The position numbers and the translations under genes were made by a program. A DNA stretch of 64,000 nt from DSBG01 sp049975365 (GTDB taxonomy: Bacteria > Desulfobacterota > Desulfomonilia > UBA1062). The notes under the pieces were generated by a model that made no database searches, was not told where the DNA came from, and saw nothing but the letters and a program-made list of their open reading frames with translations. The stretch is from positions 1 through 64,000 of the forward strand of contig JBNGDS010000006.1 of the NCBI GenBank assembly GCA_049975365.1, written 5' to 3'. Below are positions 53,782-62,614 of this stretch, in pieces (position 1 is the first letter of the stretch; every line of letters begins with the position of its first letter).

Positions 53782-54813
53782 TTACGCATACCCGCTCGGA
53801 TTTGACGCCTGCCATCGCCAGGCGTCTTCACACATCTCTTCGATTCCCTTTCTGGTTTTCCAGCCCAGCTCTTTCTCGGCCTTTGACGGGTCTGCATAAC
53901 AGACCGCGATATCTCCAGGACGCCTGCCAACGACTGTATAGGGGATCGTCCTCTTCGATGCCCGTTCAAACGCCGCGATCATCTCGAGGACACTGTATCC
54001 CCTTCCGGTTCCCAGGTTGTACGTAACAACACCTGAACCAGAGAAGAGTTTTTCCAGTGCATGGATATGACCGACAGCGAGGTCAACCACGTGGATGTAA
54101 TCCCGGATCCCTGTCCCATCGGGGGTGGGATAGTCGTCGCCGAATATCCTGAGCTCAGGGAGATGGCCGATGGTCACCTGGGCCATGAAGGGCATGAGGT
54201 TGTTCGGGATGCCATTCGGGTCCTCCCCGATCCTCCCGCTCTCGTGTGCGCCCACCGGGTTGAAATATCTCAGCAGGGCAACGTTCCAGAGGGGGTCCGA
54301 GGAGTGGAGGTCTCTCAGAATCTCCTCGATCATCAGTTTGGAACGCCCGTAGGGATTTGCCGGGGCCACGGGAAAATCCTCTCGGATCGGGACGGTCTCC
54401 GGTTCTCCATACACGGTTGCAGAAGAACTGAACACGATGTTTCTCACCCCGTGTTTCTGCATGACTTCGCAGAGAATGAGGGTCCCGGTGATGTTGTTCA
54501 GGTAGTATCTCAAGGGGATTGCTACTGATTCCCCCACAGCCTTGAGTCCTGCGAAGTGAATCACGGCATCTATCCTGTGGGCCTGGAACACTGCGTCTAT
54601 GGCATCCCTGTCCAGGAGATCCGATCTTGAGAATATCAGGGACCTGCCCGTTATGTCCTGAACACGGTTGAGGGATTCCTCCTTGGAGTTGGAGAGGTTG
54701 TCCACCACGATGACATCATAGCCGGCCTTCAGGAGTTCAACACACGTGTGACTCCCGATGTAGCCGGCTCCTCCGGTTACCAGAATCTGCATCCGTGTGA
54801 GAGGTTTCTTCAT
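53782..54813 (-). CDS. galE: UDP-glucose 4-epimerase
   Basis: This 343-residue SDR enzyme interconverts UDP-glucose and UDP-galactose. The NAD motif LVTGGAGYIGSHTCVELL begins near residue 11. NLSNSKEESLNRV, the Ser in FSSSATVYGEPE and the catalytic Tyr-x3-Lys in NPYGRSKLMIEE follow, then LRYFNPVGAHESG and RPGDIAVCYADPSKAEKELGW. Start ATG 54813 follows AGGGAATCC. It likely supplies galactose for cell-surface polymers. Confidence 0.95.
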   Translation of the reverse strand: MKKPLTRMQILVTGGAGYIGSHTCVELLKAGYDVIVVDNLSNSKEESLNRVQDITGRSLIFSRSDLLDRDAIDAVFQAHRIDAVIHFAGLKAVGESVAIPLRYYLNNITGTLILCEVMQKHGVRNIVFSSSATVYGEPETVPIREDFPVAPANPYGRSKLMIEEILRDLHSSDPLWNVALLRYFNPVGAHESGRIGEDPNGIPNNLMPFMAQVTIGHLPELRIFGDDYPTPDGTGIRDYIHVVDLAVGHIHALEKLFSGSGVVTYNLGTGRGYSVLEMIAAFERASKRTIPYTVVGRRPGDIAVCYADPSKAEKELGWKTRKGIEEMCEDAWRWQASNPSGYA

Positions 54814-54896
54814 GGATTCCCTATACCTTATACATTGCCTGGGAGACCACAGTGAATTTCAGAATCCCCGGCACGGTGAAAAAGGGAGCGGACTCG

Positions 54897-55127
54897 CTAC
54901 TCAAGCCTGCGTATCCCCCTGAACCGATTGGAAGCATCATACTCGATCTCAAAGGTGCCCTGTATACCGTCGGCATCCACGAACCCTCTCAGGATCGAAG
55001 CAGGAAATCTCACTGTCTTGCCGTCGTGAGCCTTCACGATGACATCCCGCTTTGATCCACGATAGTAGTCGAGGAAGAGATCAGCGGTGATTCTCAGGGA
55101 GAAGCGGGTGAAACGTGATTCATCCAT
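54897..55127 (-). CDS. DUF2835 family protein
   Basis: This 76-residue protein matches DUF2835: the pattern RITADLFLDYYRGSKRDVIVKAHDGKTVRFPAS then GFVDADGIQGTFEIEYD is as in proteobacterial members. The fold is predicted to be a small beta sheet and its role is unknown. It starts 17 bases after the Prc stop, so the two are likely co-transcribed. Confidence 0.85.
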   Translation of the reverse strand: MDESRFTRFSLRITADLFLDYYRGSKRDVIVKAHDGKTVRFPASILRGFVDADGIQGTFEIEYDASNRFRGIRRLE

Positions 55128-55144
55128 TGTTCAGGCAGCGCCTG

Positions 55145-57268
55145 TTACCAGGTGGAGAGGAGGTGGTCAGGGGACGTGTTCGAGCCAAGGTCGACAAGAT
55201 CGAGGATGATATGCGCTCCTTCAATGAGGACAGGATCCTCATTGGAGGGCGTGTCACGCTCGGCGTCCTGGTCTTCTCCCTCTTCATCGATCTTCTGGAT
55301 CGGGGGGAGTCCCTTTGCTGCTCGGCGTGTGTTCTCCAATGCGAGCCGGGCCTTCTGAGATTCCAGCTTTTCCTGTTTTCTCTGGGTTAGGTTCAGGGAG
55401 AGCGTTGTTCTATTTCTCAGTTGATCCAGGTATTCACGCATGTCCTTGATATATTTGAAATCAGGATCATTGCTGATTCGCTGTTCATGGAGTTCCCTGA
55501 GCCGTTTCTCCACGGGCTCAGGGGAGACGTATTCCTGATAGGGGACCGGGTCTATTCTGTCCCAGGGCAGTGCGTGTTCCAGGCTGCTTTCGCCTATGGT
55601 TTCCTTGTCGTACAGACTCGGGTAGGAGAGGTCGGGAACAATTCCCCTGTGCTGGGTGCTCTCTCCGGATATTCGGTAGAACTTGGCGGTCGTGATCTTC
55701 ATCTGTCCCCGGCTCAGGGAGATGAGCGACTGGACAGTGCCCTTGCCGAAGCTGTTCTCCCCGATGATGATGCCCCTGTGATAGTCCTGGATCGCCCCCG
55801 CGAAAATCTCCGAGGCCGAGGCACTCATCCTGTTGATGATGACTGCCAGAGGCCCGGTATAGAAAATCCGCGGGTCACGGTCGTAGAGGACATCGACCTC
55901 GCCGTGGGTATATTTGATCTGGACTGTCGGTCCTCTCCTGATGAACAGTCCCGTCAGGGATGTCGCCTCCTGGAGAGATCCTCCGCCGTTTTCCCGCAGG
56001 TCGATGATGAGGCCGGAGATATCTTCGGAGGCAAGCTCACCCAAAATGGCCTGCACGTCTCTGGTGGTGCTCTTGAAATCGGTGTCGCCCGACTGGAGCG
56101 CCCTGATATCGAGATAAAAGGTGGGGATCTTCACGACCCCGATCCTGAAGGTTTGCCCCCCGCGTTCTAGAGTGAGGACGTCTTTCTTCGCAGCCTGTTC
56201 TTCGAGCGTCACTGTGTTCCGGGTGAGGTGTATGATCTGGGAGTCATGCTCGTCCGTCCCGTCAGCCGGGATGATGCGAAGCCGCACGATTGTCTCCTTT
56301 GGTCCCCTGATGAGATCGACGACGTCATCCAGCCGCCATCCAATCACGTCCACGATCTCTCCCTGCAATCCCTGTCCCACACCGATGATCCGGTCGTTGG
56401 GTTTGAGCTGGCCGCTCTTGTCGGCGGGACCTGAGGGGATGAGCCTGACGATCTTGGTATATTCGTTCTCGGAGGTGAGCATCGCGCCGATCCCTTCGAG
56501 GGACAGGCTCATGTTGATGTTGAAATTCTCCGAGGATCTCGGTGAGAAGTACTGAGTGTGAGGATCGTAGACCTGCGAGAGGGCATTCATGTAGCTCTGA
56601 AACACGTCTTCGCTTGTCATCTGCTCCAGCCTGTGAATCTGGGACTGAAACCGTTTGAGCAGGGTGTCCTCGATTTCGCCGAAGTCCTTCTCTGCGAGTC
56701 TGAGGCTCAGCACTTCGCTCTTGAGCACCATCATCCACAGTTCTTCGAGTTCTCTCTTCGATGATGGCCAGGGGGCATCTTCCCGATCGATCTGCATGGT
56801 CTCTTCTGAGTCGAGGGACATGCCGGACAGTCCCTGCTCGATTCGTGCAATGAGGAAAGAAAGCCTTTCGGATGCCCTGGAGAGATAGCGGTTGTAGATG
56901 GCATAGGCCGGCAAGAGATCCCCCCTCAGGAGCGTGTCGTCGAGCATCGTGCGGTAGTGTTCGAATTCCGCGATGTCTGAAGCAAGAAAGTGCATGCGAG
57001 CGGGGTCGAGCTTTGAGAGATACGTGNNNNNNNNNNACGTGTCAAAGACCATGTTCGAGAGAGCGTCGTCGACCCTGATCTTGGAAAAGTGAGATGTCTT
57101 CAGGTATCTGAGAATTTCACCAGTCAGTTCAACATGTTCCTTGAGGGGAGAAATCTCGGTGATCTGCTGGGATGAAGAATTCTGGAGGGCATGGGATGCT
57201 GCCGGGAAAATCGCAAGAAAGCTCCAGAGCCAGACAAGAATGAGGAGAGATGCACGGGTTTTCTTCAT
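55145..57268 (-). CDS. prc: C-terminal processing (tail-specific) protease Prc
   Basis: This about 700-residue periplasmic serine protease trims the C-termini of envelope proteins. The start is set at ATG 57268 after AGAGG. The signal peptide (about 1-28) ends AASHALQ. An N-terminal domain, a PDZ domain (MSLSLEGIGAMLTSENEY, GPADKSGQLKPNDRIIGVG) and the S41 core follow, with Ser in MSASASEIFAGAIQDY and Lys in ENSFGKGTVQSL. The C-terminal ~200 residues are the Prc-specific extension. Ten N (57027-57036) interrupt the frame near residue 80. The bases ACGTG occur on both sides, and closing the gap gives FDTYLSKLDP as in the family. Confidence 0.93.
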   Translation of the reverse strand: MKKTRASLLILVWLWSFLAIFPAASHALQNSSSQQITEISPLKEHVELTGEILRYLKTSHFSKIRVDDALSNMVFDTXXXXTYLSKLDPARMHFLASDIAEFEHYRTMLDDTLLRGDLLPAYAIYNRYLSRASERLSFLIARIEQGLSGMSLDSEETMQIDREDAPWPSSKRELEELWMMVLKSEVLSLRLAEKDFGEIEDTLLKRFQSQIHRLEQMTSEDVFQSYMNALSQVYDPHTQYFSPRSSENFNINMSLSLEGIGAMLTSENEYTKIVRLIPSGPADKSGQLKPNDRIIGVGQGLQGEIVDVIGWRLDDVVDLIRGPKETIVRLRIIPADGTDEHDSQIIHLTRNTVTLEEQAAKKDVLTLERGGQTFRIGVVKIPTFYLDIRALQSGDTDFKSTTRDVQAILGELASEDISGLIIDLRENGGGSLQEATSLTGLFIRRGPTVQIKYTHGEVDVLYDRDPRIFYTGPLAVIINRMSASASEIFAGAIQDYHRGIIIGENSFGKGTVQSLISLSRGQMKITTAKFYRISGESTQHRGIVPDLSYPSLYDKETIGESSLEHALPWDRIDPVPYQEYVSPEPVEKRLRELHEQRISNDPDFKYIKDMREYLDQLRNRTTLSLNLTQRKQEKLESQKARLALENTRRAAKGLPPIQKIDEEGEDQDAERDTPSNEDPVLIEGAHIILDLVDLGSNTSPDHLLSTW
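57027..57036. other. Assembly gap (10 N) inside prc
   Basis: Ten N lie between two copies of ACGTG (57022-57026 and 57037-57041). Removing the N and one copy deletes 15 bases, keeps the frame and restores a family-like sequence. The gap is probably an overlap join, not missing DNA. Confidence 0.85.
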
Positions 57269-57442
57269 GGATAGTAGCCTCTGTCTCATGCTGATGGGTC
57301 AGCGATCATACCAAGACTGGAGAAGAAACGCAATGACAGGCTCACCACATGAACGAGTTTCCGGAGGATGGAGTTCTCGATGTGTGAGGACTGGTATGTG
57401 ATGGGTATGATTCATCTCCTCCTCCAGTACTGTGAGTGGTGG

Positions 57443-58042
57443 TTACAGTGAGGTGTGTGACCAGAACTGGTCAATCCGCACCCCGGTGAGGTCAGCGTAG
57501 AGAGCGCTTCCTCCAGGCATAGACGGGTCGAGGAGAGAAGATGCCAGTTTGATGCACTCATCTGTACCTGCAAAGATGCTGTCGATGATGAGTTTCACCG
57601 TCTCGGGATCCACGGGTGACGTCCAGACAGTCCTGTCCTGCGATGCGAGGCCCACCTGGATGGTGCCGAGATGAAATTCTTCTTTGGTATCAAAATCAAA
57701 GGTAATCCTCAAAGTGGCCTTTCTGGGGAATGAGGACACATAGGTAAAGTAGCGCCGTTCCACGCTCAACCAGGATCTCTGATCCCGTGCTGCTTCATGG
57801 AGGACCTGATCCAGGGGGAGTTCGGTTTCGAAGATCACCACCGGCCTGTTTCTGTCACCAACACTGTCCCAGGTTGCATTGAAAAAGAACGGGTAGTGAG
57901 AAAACGTCCTGCCGATAGGGAGGCTTTGGTTTCCGAGGGTGTTCTGCTGAATAATCATGACATGGTTCCGGTCGCATCCGCCGATGATCGTGCTTACCAG
58001 TACCAAGGCTATGAAATGACATACTGTTCGTCGTATACGCAT
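57443..58042 (-). CDS. Hypothetical lipoprotein, 199 aa
   Basis: The product starts at ATG 58042; earlier starts in the same frame would add 37 residues without a signal. The N-terminal segment MRIRRTVCHFIALVLVSTIIGGC is a lipoprotein signal with lipobox IIGGC. The mature part is a soluble, beta-rich domain (PVVIFETELPLDQVLHEA, KATLRITFDFDTKEEFHLGTIQVGL). No family is recognised. It lies about 175 bases upstream of prc on the same strand and may be part of the same envelope group. Confidence 0.7.
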   Translation of the reverse strand: MRIRRTVCHFIALVLVSTIIGGCDRNHVMIIQQNTLGNQSLPIGRTFSHYPFFFNATWDSVGDRNRPVVIFETELPLDQVLHEAARDQRSWLSVERRYFTYVSSFPRKATLRITFDFDTKEEFHLGTIQVGLASQDRTVWTSPVDPETVKLIIDSIFAGTDECIKLASSLLDPSMPGGSALYADLTGVRIDQFWSHTSL

Positions 58043-58088
58043 GAACACATCTCTTCGAAATCCAGGGAGTATCAGGGATATGGTGAGG

Positions 58089-58424
58089 TTACCCTTCATG
58101 GCGAGAACATGCCTCATCCATCCACCCAAGGTATTCGGGCAGGCCGCCATCAATCGCTATCCGGACAATCTCGGGGACTTCGTACTCGTGATTCTCTCTG
58201 ATGAACTGCTGCACACGGTCATAGAGGGCAGTTTTCGTCTTTATGATCAGGAGAGACTCAGTGTCGCTGTTCAGTTCACCCCTCCACCGGTAAAAACTCA
58301 GAATACCCGTGATGTGTACGCAGGCAGCCATCCCGTTTTCTACGAGGGATTGGGCGAGCGCCTGCGCAGCACGTTCTTTCGGACACGTTGTGAGGATCAC
58401 ACAATACGGGTTCTCCGGTTTCAT
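58089..58424 (-). CDS. cutA: Divalent cation tolerance protein CutA
   Basis: This 111-residue PII-like trimer-forming protein has the CutA blocks CVILTTCPKERAAQALAQSLVENGMAACVHI, SFYRWRGELNSDTESLLIIKT and YEVPEIVRIAIDGG. Length and motifs are standard. Linked in E. coli to copper tolerance, though the exact role is debated. It follows the cyclophilin-like gene on the same strand. Confidence 0.94.
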   Translation of the reverse strand: MKPENPYCVILTTCPKERAAQALAQSLVENGMAACVHITGILSFYRWRGELNSDTESLLIIKTKTALYDRVQQFIRENHEYEVPEIVRIAIDGGLPEYLGWMDEACSRHEG

Positions 58425-58504
58425 AAGACATACCTCCTTTTCTCAACTGTGCCGCCACGCAGGATGCAGGGAAAGAATCCAACGAGCAGGTCGGCTCAGG
58501 GAAA

Positions 58505-58882
58505 TCATTCTCCATGCTTCTGCACAAGAATCTTTGCCCCATCGTGTATTACCTTCAGCCGGGTGGGGTCATCCAGGAATCGCCCGATGACCGTTACAGG
58601 GCTGTATGCCTTGGGGCAGGAATCTCTGCTCGCAGGTGTGGGCCCGAAGAAGATACAGAATGCCGGTCCGTCCGGCCAGTATCCGAGATCTCCAATCTCC
58701 ACATCTGTGCGTGCATCGCCTTCGAGGCTCATCTCCAGGGGGATGGGAAAATAGATTTCCTCTCCCCAGAGATTCACTTTTCCCTGCACGGGAAGCAGAG
58801 AGAGAATGTTGCGCGATGTCTCGCAATCTACGAGTTCGGCCTTGAAGATTTCCCTCTCAATCACAATAAGGATCCTGTACAT
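58505..58882 (-). CDS. Cyclophilin-like fold protein (TM1367 family)
   Basis: This 125-residue protein matches the small cyclophilin-like family exemplified by TM1367: KVNLWGEEIYFPIPLEM, DVEIGDLGYWPDGPAFCIFFGPTPAS and PVTVIGRFLDDPTRL. It has a beta-barrel fold like cyclophilin but lacks the known isomerase Arg. Function is unknown. The promoter-like element at 59012-59040 faces it. Confidence 0.82.
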   Translation of the reverse strand: MYRILIVIEREIFKAELVDCETSRNILSLLPVQGKVNLWGEEIYFPIPLEMSLEGDARTDVEIGDLGYWPDGPAFCIFFGPTPASRDSCPKAYSPVTVIGRFLDDPTRLKVIHDGAKILVQKHGE

Positions 58883-59011
58883 ATCTTACTCCTGAGAATC
58901 ACGATTCCTGATGTCCTGATCCCATGGCTCCGGAACGGGACAGACTCCGTCTGAGGATGGTGAACCGGCACGTCCCGGGGCCCATCTGAAGAAACAATAG
59001 CATTATATGTA

Positions 59012-59040
59012 TTTATTCAGAATTACATATGATTTGTCAA
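59012..59040 (-). promoter_or_regulatory. Possible promoter for cyclophilin-like/cutA genes
   Basis: On the minus strand TTGACA (59040-59035) is followed after 17 bases by AATAAA (59017-59012), inside an AT-rich stretch about 130 bases upstream of the cyclophilin-like start. The -35 is perfect and the -10 is weak. Confidence 0.4.
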
Positions 59041-59186
59041 GGACATGTGGAGACTGGGGTTGTGAGGGTGTAGAGTATAGTGAAGTGCTGCTATCAGGAC
59101 CTGCAGGGAAAGGAGAGGGGTTAAATCTGCCCGAAATCTCCCTGGGTCCCACGAAAAGGAAGACAGGGTCCAGACGAGGCGATGAA

Positions 59187-59600
59187 TTATTCAGGAACCC
59201 GTACGGATGCTGTCCCGGTGATAACGATGGTTCCATCCTGATTCGTTAGGACAGATTCTATCTTCAGGCCCCTCTTTTCAGGGATCTTCTCAGTTATGGT
59301 CGATTCCACCCTGATGGTGTCACCCACCTTCACTGGGGCCGTGAAGATGATCGATTGTGAGACATGGATTCCACCTGCACCGACAATCTCCGTGAGGGTA
59401 GGGTCGATGAGACTCGCACTGAGCATGCCGTGTGCAATCCGCGTGTTGAACCTCGTTGCCTGTGCGAAGGTCTCACTGACATGCAATGGATTGAAATCTC
59501 CGCAGATTCCGCAGAAAGCGAAGATATCGGCGTCTGTAATGGTCTTCTCGAACCAGGAACTCTCCCCGAGCGCGAGATCTTCGAAGCGTTTCTTTTTCAC
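59187..59600 (-). CDS. MaoC-family (R)-specific enoyl-CoA hydratase
   Basis: This 137-residue single-hot-dog protein adds water to enoyl-CoA esters. The start is GTG 59600 with AAGGAGG nine bases upstream. The hydratase motif DADIFAFCGICGDFNPLHVSE contains the catalytic Asp and His; RIAHGMLSASLI is the second family block. It is the size of PhaJ-type hydratases. An intrinsic terminator lies in its 5' region (59648-59685), so its expression may be attenuated. Confidence 0.92.
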   Translation of the reverse strand: MKKKRFEDLALGESSWFEKTITDADIFAFCGICGDFNPLHVSETFAQATRFNTRIAHGMLSASLIDPTLTEIVGAGGIHVSQSIIFTAPVKVGDTIRVESTITEKIPEKRGLKIESVLTNQDGTIVITGTASVRVPE

Positions 59601-59647
59601 GGCAGACGTCCTCCTTGTACGTGAAGATCCCTTCCATGAGAGAAAAT

Positions 59648-59685
59648 AAAAAAGCTGGCATGTTCTGTTCGCTCACACCAGCTTT
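59648..59685 (-). terminator. Intrinsic terminator just upstream of MaoC gene
   Basis: On the minus strand AAAGCTGG (59685-59678) pairs with CCAGCTTT (59658-59651), a perfect 8-bp stem with a 19-base loop, followed by TTTTTTATTTTCT. It ends about 48 bases before the MaoC start codon, so it terminates or attenuates transcription entering that gene. Confidence 0.65.
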
Positions 59686-59950
59686 CCATAGGAGGGTATT
59701 TCGTTACGAGAGAGTCGTAATCTGCCCGTGAATATTGCAATGAATGTGCCAGGCTCAGCCAGGAACCGGAATGGATTCTGCTCTCGCTGAGAATATGGTC
59801 GTTCCATCCATCCGAACATCACAGGGTCATCCAGGTAATGATCTGGAAACAAAGGGATTTTTGTGTCGTGGTCTCAGAGAGAGCGATCGTTCAGGACCTC
59901 GAGGTGTCATGAGAATATCATCTCTGTCACGGGGATGGTGAATTTTGGAC

Positions 59951-59989
59951 AAAAAAAAGCTGGTGGTTTAATTTGGAGGTACCACCAGC
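59951..59989 (-). terminator. Rho-independent terminator downstream of sigma-54 activator gene
   Basis: On the minus strand GCTGGTGGT (59989-59981) pairs perfectly with ACCACCAGC (59967-59959), with a 13-base loop, followed by eight T (59958-59951). It lies about 300 bases past the activator stop and most likely ends that transcript. Confidence 0.8.
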
Positions 59990-60289
59990 CAAAAGGAGGG
60001 AACCTCACTCAAGAATGAGTGATGGTTAGGTTGTGATCAAGAATTAGCAAGTATCGGGCCAAAGAATAGGAAAAACATGAAAAACGAGTTATTTCAATAA
60101 ACTAGATAACACAGGGGATGAATGTCTCATTCGTGTACAGGTGGGAGTGTAGTAATTTGACACATGTTGTTTCAAATTGGGGACACATATCCGGACCAGT
60201 CACGTGAGACCCTGGTCAGATGGATGCCTGAACCGTGCCTGTGCAAGGATTTCTTCAGCTCCAGGAAGCATCATCCACATGCAGAAAGA

Positions 60290-62263
60290 CTACAGGATCC
60301 CGTAGGATTCCAGTTTCCGGTACAGGGTGCTGCGCGATATCTTCATCTTCTTGGCAATCTCGGCCTTTGAGGCATTGGTTTTGATCATGTTCATGATCAT
60401 CTGCCGCTCGATGTCCTTGAGGGAGTATGTATCCTCCTGGACGAACTGGGTCGTCTGTGGTGTCTGTTTTATTTCCTGTGGGAGGAGGTCCTGTGACAAT
60501 GCGTCCCCTGGTGCTATGTTGATGGCCCGCTCCAGCACGTTCTGGAGTTCGCGGACATTGCCTGGCCATGAATAGTGCATCAGGGCCTCAATCACCTCAT
60601 CAGGGATGATGGTGATCCGCTTCCCCATCTTGGAACCGATGTCTTTGGCGAACCGTTCAACCAGCAGCGGTATATCATCCTTGCGCTCCCTGAGAGGCAG
60701 AAGCCGGATAGTGAAGACATTCAGGCGGTAGTACAGGTCTTCTCTGAAATTCCCCTTGGAGACCTCTGACGAGAGATCCTTGTTAGTTGCCGCCAGGATC
60801 CTCACATCGACCGAACTCACTTTCTTGCCACCGATCCGCATGATCTCCTTGTTCTCGATGACACGAAGCAGGGTTGTCTGCAGTTCAAGGGGCATTTCTC
60901 CGATCTCGTCAAGGAATATCGTGCCGCCGTCCGCGATCTCGAATTTCCCGGGATTACCCCCCCGCTTGGATCCTGTGAACGCCCCCTCGGAATACCCGAA
61001 GAGTTCACTCGCGATCAGATCCCTGGGAATGGCGGCGCAGTTGATCACAACGTAGGGATTGTCTTTCCTGGTGCTGTTGTTATGAATCGACTGGGCAAAG
61101 ATATCTTTCCCTGTGCCGCTTTCCCCGAGGAGCAGGACATTGGACGTGCTCTGGGACGCGATCTGTGCAAGCCTGATCGTTTCCTGGAAGTTCGAATTCT
61201 TCCCCACGATGTCGGTAAAAGTAATCCGGGCCTTGGCCCCTGTCATCCTGGTCACTAGGGACCGCACGCGCTTGATCTCGTTGAGGATGATGATCTTGCC
61301 GAGGACCTGCTTCTGCGGGGAAAGGATGAGGTTGAATGTGAGAGTGTAGTCCGAATAGCTTTCTTTGCTGTAGATCCGGACTTCTTCGTCCCAAATGCAC
61401 CGGTTATTCGAGATGATGTCGATGAATCGTTCGTTGTGTTCCCCCAATACGTCCTTGATATTCTGCCCGACGGCCTGATCACTCTTCAGACCGAACATCT
61501 TCTCCGCGTTCTGATTGATAAGGGTGATCCCCCCCCTCTTGTCCACTGCGATGAGGGCTTCCGGGATCGATGCAATCACTACTTTCTGGAAATTGTCCGC
61601 AAGCTGACATACAGACAGGGCCTCCTTCACCTGGAGGAGATTCTCGATGGCGTGAGCAGCGGCAACGACCATTCCAAGGGTATGGGGGTTCGCCTCCAGG
61701 TACGGGCCCGTGGCGTTGATCACCCCGATGGTCTTCCCCTCGGGATCGTGGATCGGCGCACCCTGGCACGTGAATCTGTGGAATGAGTAGCAGTAGTGTT
61801 CAGTGGCAAAGACCTGGACTGGCTTGTCCAGATCAAGGGCAGTCCCGATTCCATTCGGTCCTATGCTCTCTTCGCTGGCGAGCGCCCCCGGGACAAAATT
61901 CCCCCTCTTCACATTCTCGATGATTTCACTGTCCCCCACGATTTTCAGGATATATCCCTTGGCATCACACAGTGTGCACAGGAAGTTCGATCCCTGCATG
62001 GATTCGTAGAGGGTCTCGAGAAAGGGGGTGCTTGTCTCGATGAGCTCTGCATTCTCTTCAAGAAGTTCTTCGAGTTCTTCCCCCTGGAGTACCGTGGTGA
62101 TTCTCTTGAGTCTGGGATTGACACTCAGGTCTCTGGCCTTGATCCATGCGTCCAGAATGACAGGACAGACAACCGAGCTGTCGACATCGGAGACGGTTCC
62201 CCCCTCTGTGAATTTCTTCCACTCCTCAAGGGTTTTTGTGTATCGTTCCTGTGGATTATACAT
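60290..62263 (-). CDS. Sigma-54-dependent transcriptional activator, AcoR-like (GAF-PAS-AAA+-Fis)
   Basis: This 657-residue enhancer-binding protein starts at ATG 62263 after a GGGGG site. A GAF-type sensor (about 80-210; FTCQGAPIHDPEGKTIGVINATG) and a PAS domain (about 225-330) precede the AAA+ core: Walker A GESGTGKD (380-387), the sigma-54 contact loop as GAFTGS (427-432, a known variant of GAFTGA), and Walker B GGTIFLDE (446-453). The C-terminal Fis-type helix-turn-helix is ASKAEIAKKMKISRSTLYRKLESYGIL. It is divergent from the 43-residue ORF and the dehydratase gene, with activator-type repeats and a -24/-12 promoter between, so it very likely controls them. The GAF domain probably senses a small organic ligand. 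Confidence 0.94.
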   Translation of the reverse strand: MYNPQERYTKTLEEWKKFTEGGTVSDVDSSVVCPVILDAWIKARDLSVNPRLKRITTVLQGEELEELLEENAELIETSTPFLETLYESMQGSNFLCTLCDAKGYILKIVGDSEIIENVKRGNFVPGALASEESIGPNGIGTALDLDKPVQVFATEHYCYSFHRFTCQGAPIHDPEGKTIGVINATGPYLEANPHTLGMVVAAAHAIENLLQVKEALSVCQLADNFQKVVIASIPEALIAVDKRGGITLINQNAEKMFGLKSDQAVGQNIKDVLGEHNERFIDIISNNRCIWDEEVRIYSKESYSDYTLTFNLILSPQKQVLGKIIILNEIKRVRSLVTRMTGAKARITFTDIVGKNSNFQETIRLAQIASQSTSNVLLLGESGTGKDIFAQSIHNNSTRKDNPYVVINCAAIPRDLIASELFGYSEGAFTGSKRGGNPGKFEIADGGTIFLDEIGEMPLELQTTLLRVIENKEIMRIGGKKVSSVDVRILAATNKDLSSEVSKGNFREDLYYRLNVFTIRLLPLRERKDDIPLLVERFAKDIGSKMGKRITIIPDEVIEALMHYSWPGNVRELQNVLERAINIAPGDALSQDLLPQEIKQTPQTTQFVQEDTYSLKDIERQMIMNMIKTNASKAEIAKKMKISRSTLYRKLESYGIL

Positions 62264-62376
62264 AGGATAAACCCCCTGTCCCGATCACATGAATGCTCAG
62301 GCAGATAAGTGAACTAAAAATATTTTTTGGTACGACCCATGATTAACCATGCATATACTCATCTGCCCAGCACGCT

Positions 62377-62403
62377 TGTTCGAGAGTAGAACATAACTTG
62401 TTC
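62377..62403. promoter_or_regulatory. Upstream activator-type repeats TGTTC/GAACA
   Basis: Three half-sites alternate: TGTTC (62377-62381), GAACA (62389-62393) and TGTTC (62399-62403), giving two overlapping inverted repeats (spacers of 7 and 5 bases). They lie about 145 bases upstream of the -12 element, a normal distance for an enhancer. They also sit about 115-140 bases upstream of the activator's own start, so autoregulation is possible. Confidence 0.6.
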
Positions 62404-62521
62404 CAAAATGCAACACTCAAACGTCCTATTCTAGGAATACCTCTCTGCCGTCTCTGGTGTTCATTGTGGAAGAAATAGGTAATTAAATGAAATTACACTT
62501 GAAATCTTCTTGTTCTTTCTG

Positions 62522-62539
62522 TTGGTACATTCTTTGCTC
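62522..62539 (+). promoter_or_regulatory. Sigma-54 (-24/-12) promoter
   Basis: TTGGTACATTCTTTGCTC has GG (62524-62525) and GC (62536-62537) with exactly ten bases between, the invariant sigma-54 spacing, and a good TTGC -12 element. The expected start site is near 62549, leaving a leader of about 65 bases before the 43-residue ORF. Confidence 0.75.
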
Positions 62540-62614
62540 ATATCCCTGCAGGCACGGGTCTCAGACGTGGCCGAAACAAGAAGTCAATCCCGAAAATAGT
62601 TGAGGAATTCAATC

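Larger units (their letters stand above)
59601..60289. other. Long intergenic region with two minus-strand terminators
   Basis: This 689-base spacer separates the activator gene from the MaoC gene, both on the minus strand. It has the two hairpins listed separately. The 260 bases between them hold no ORF with a plausible start and length on the minus strand, so a non-coding transcript is possible. Near 60006-60023 a TCACTC/GAGTGA inverted repeat is visible. I see no tRNA or repeat. Confidence 0.5.
62264..62614. other. Divergent regulatory region of sigma-54 locus
   Basis: This 351-base, AT-rich spacer holds activator-type repeats, an AT-rich bend-prone stretch (AAAAATATTTTT at 62316-62327), an inverted repeat GTAATT-N6-AATTAC (62479-62496) and a sigma-54 promoter. 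The order repeats, spacer, promoter toward the plus strand is the standard layout for enhancer-activated transcription. Confidence 0.7.

Noticed and set aside
59744..59941. Plus-strand 65-codon frame in the long spacer
   Set aside because: No ribosome site, poor composition, and it lies antisense between two minus-strand terminators.
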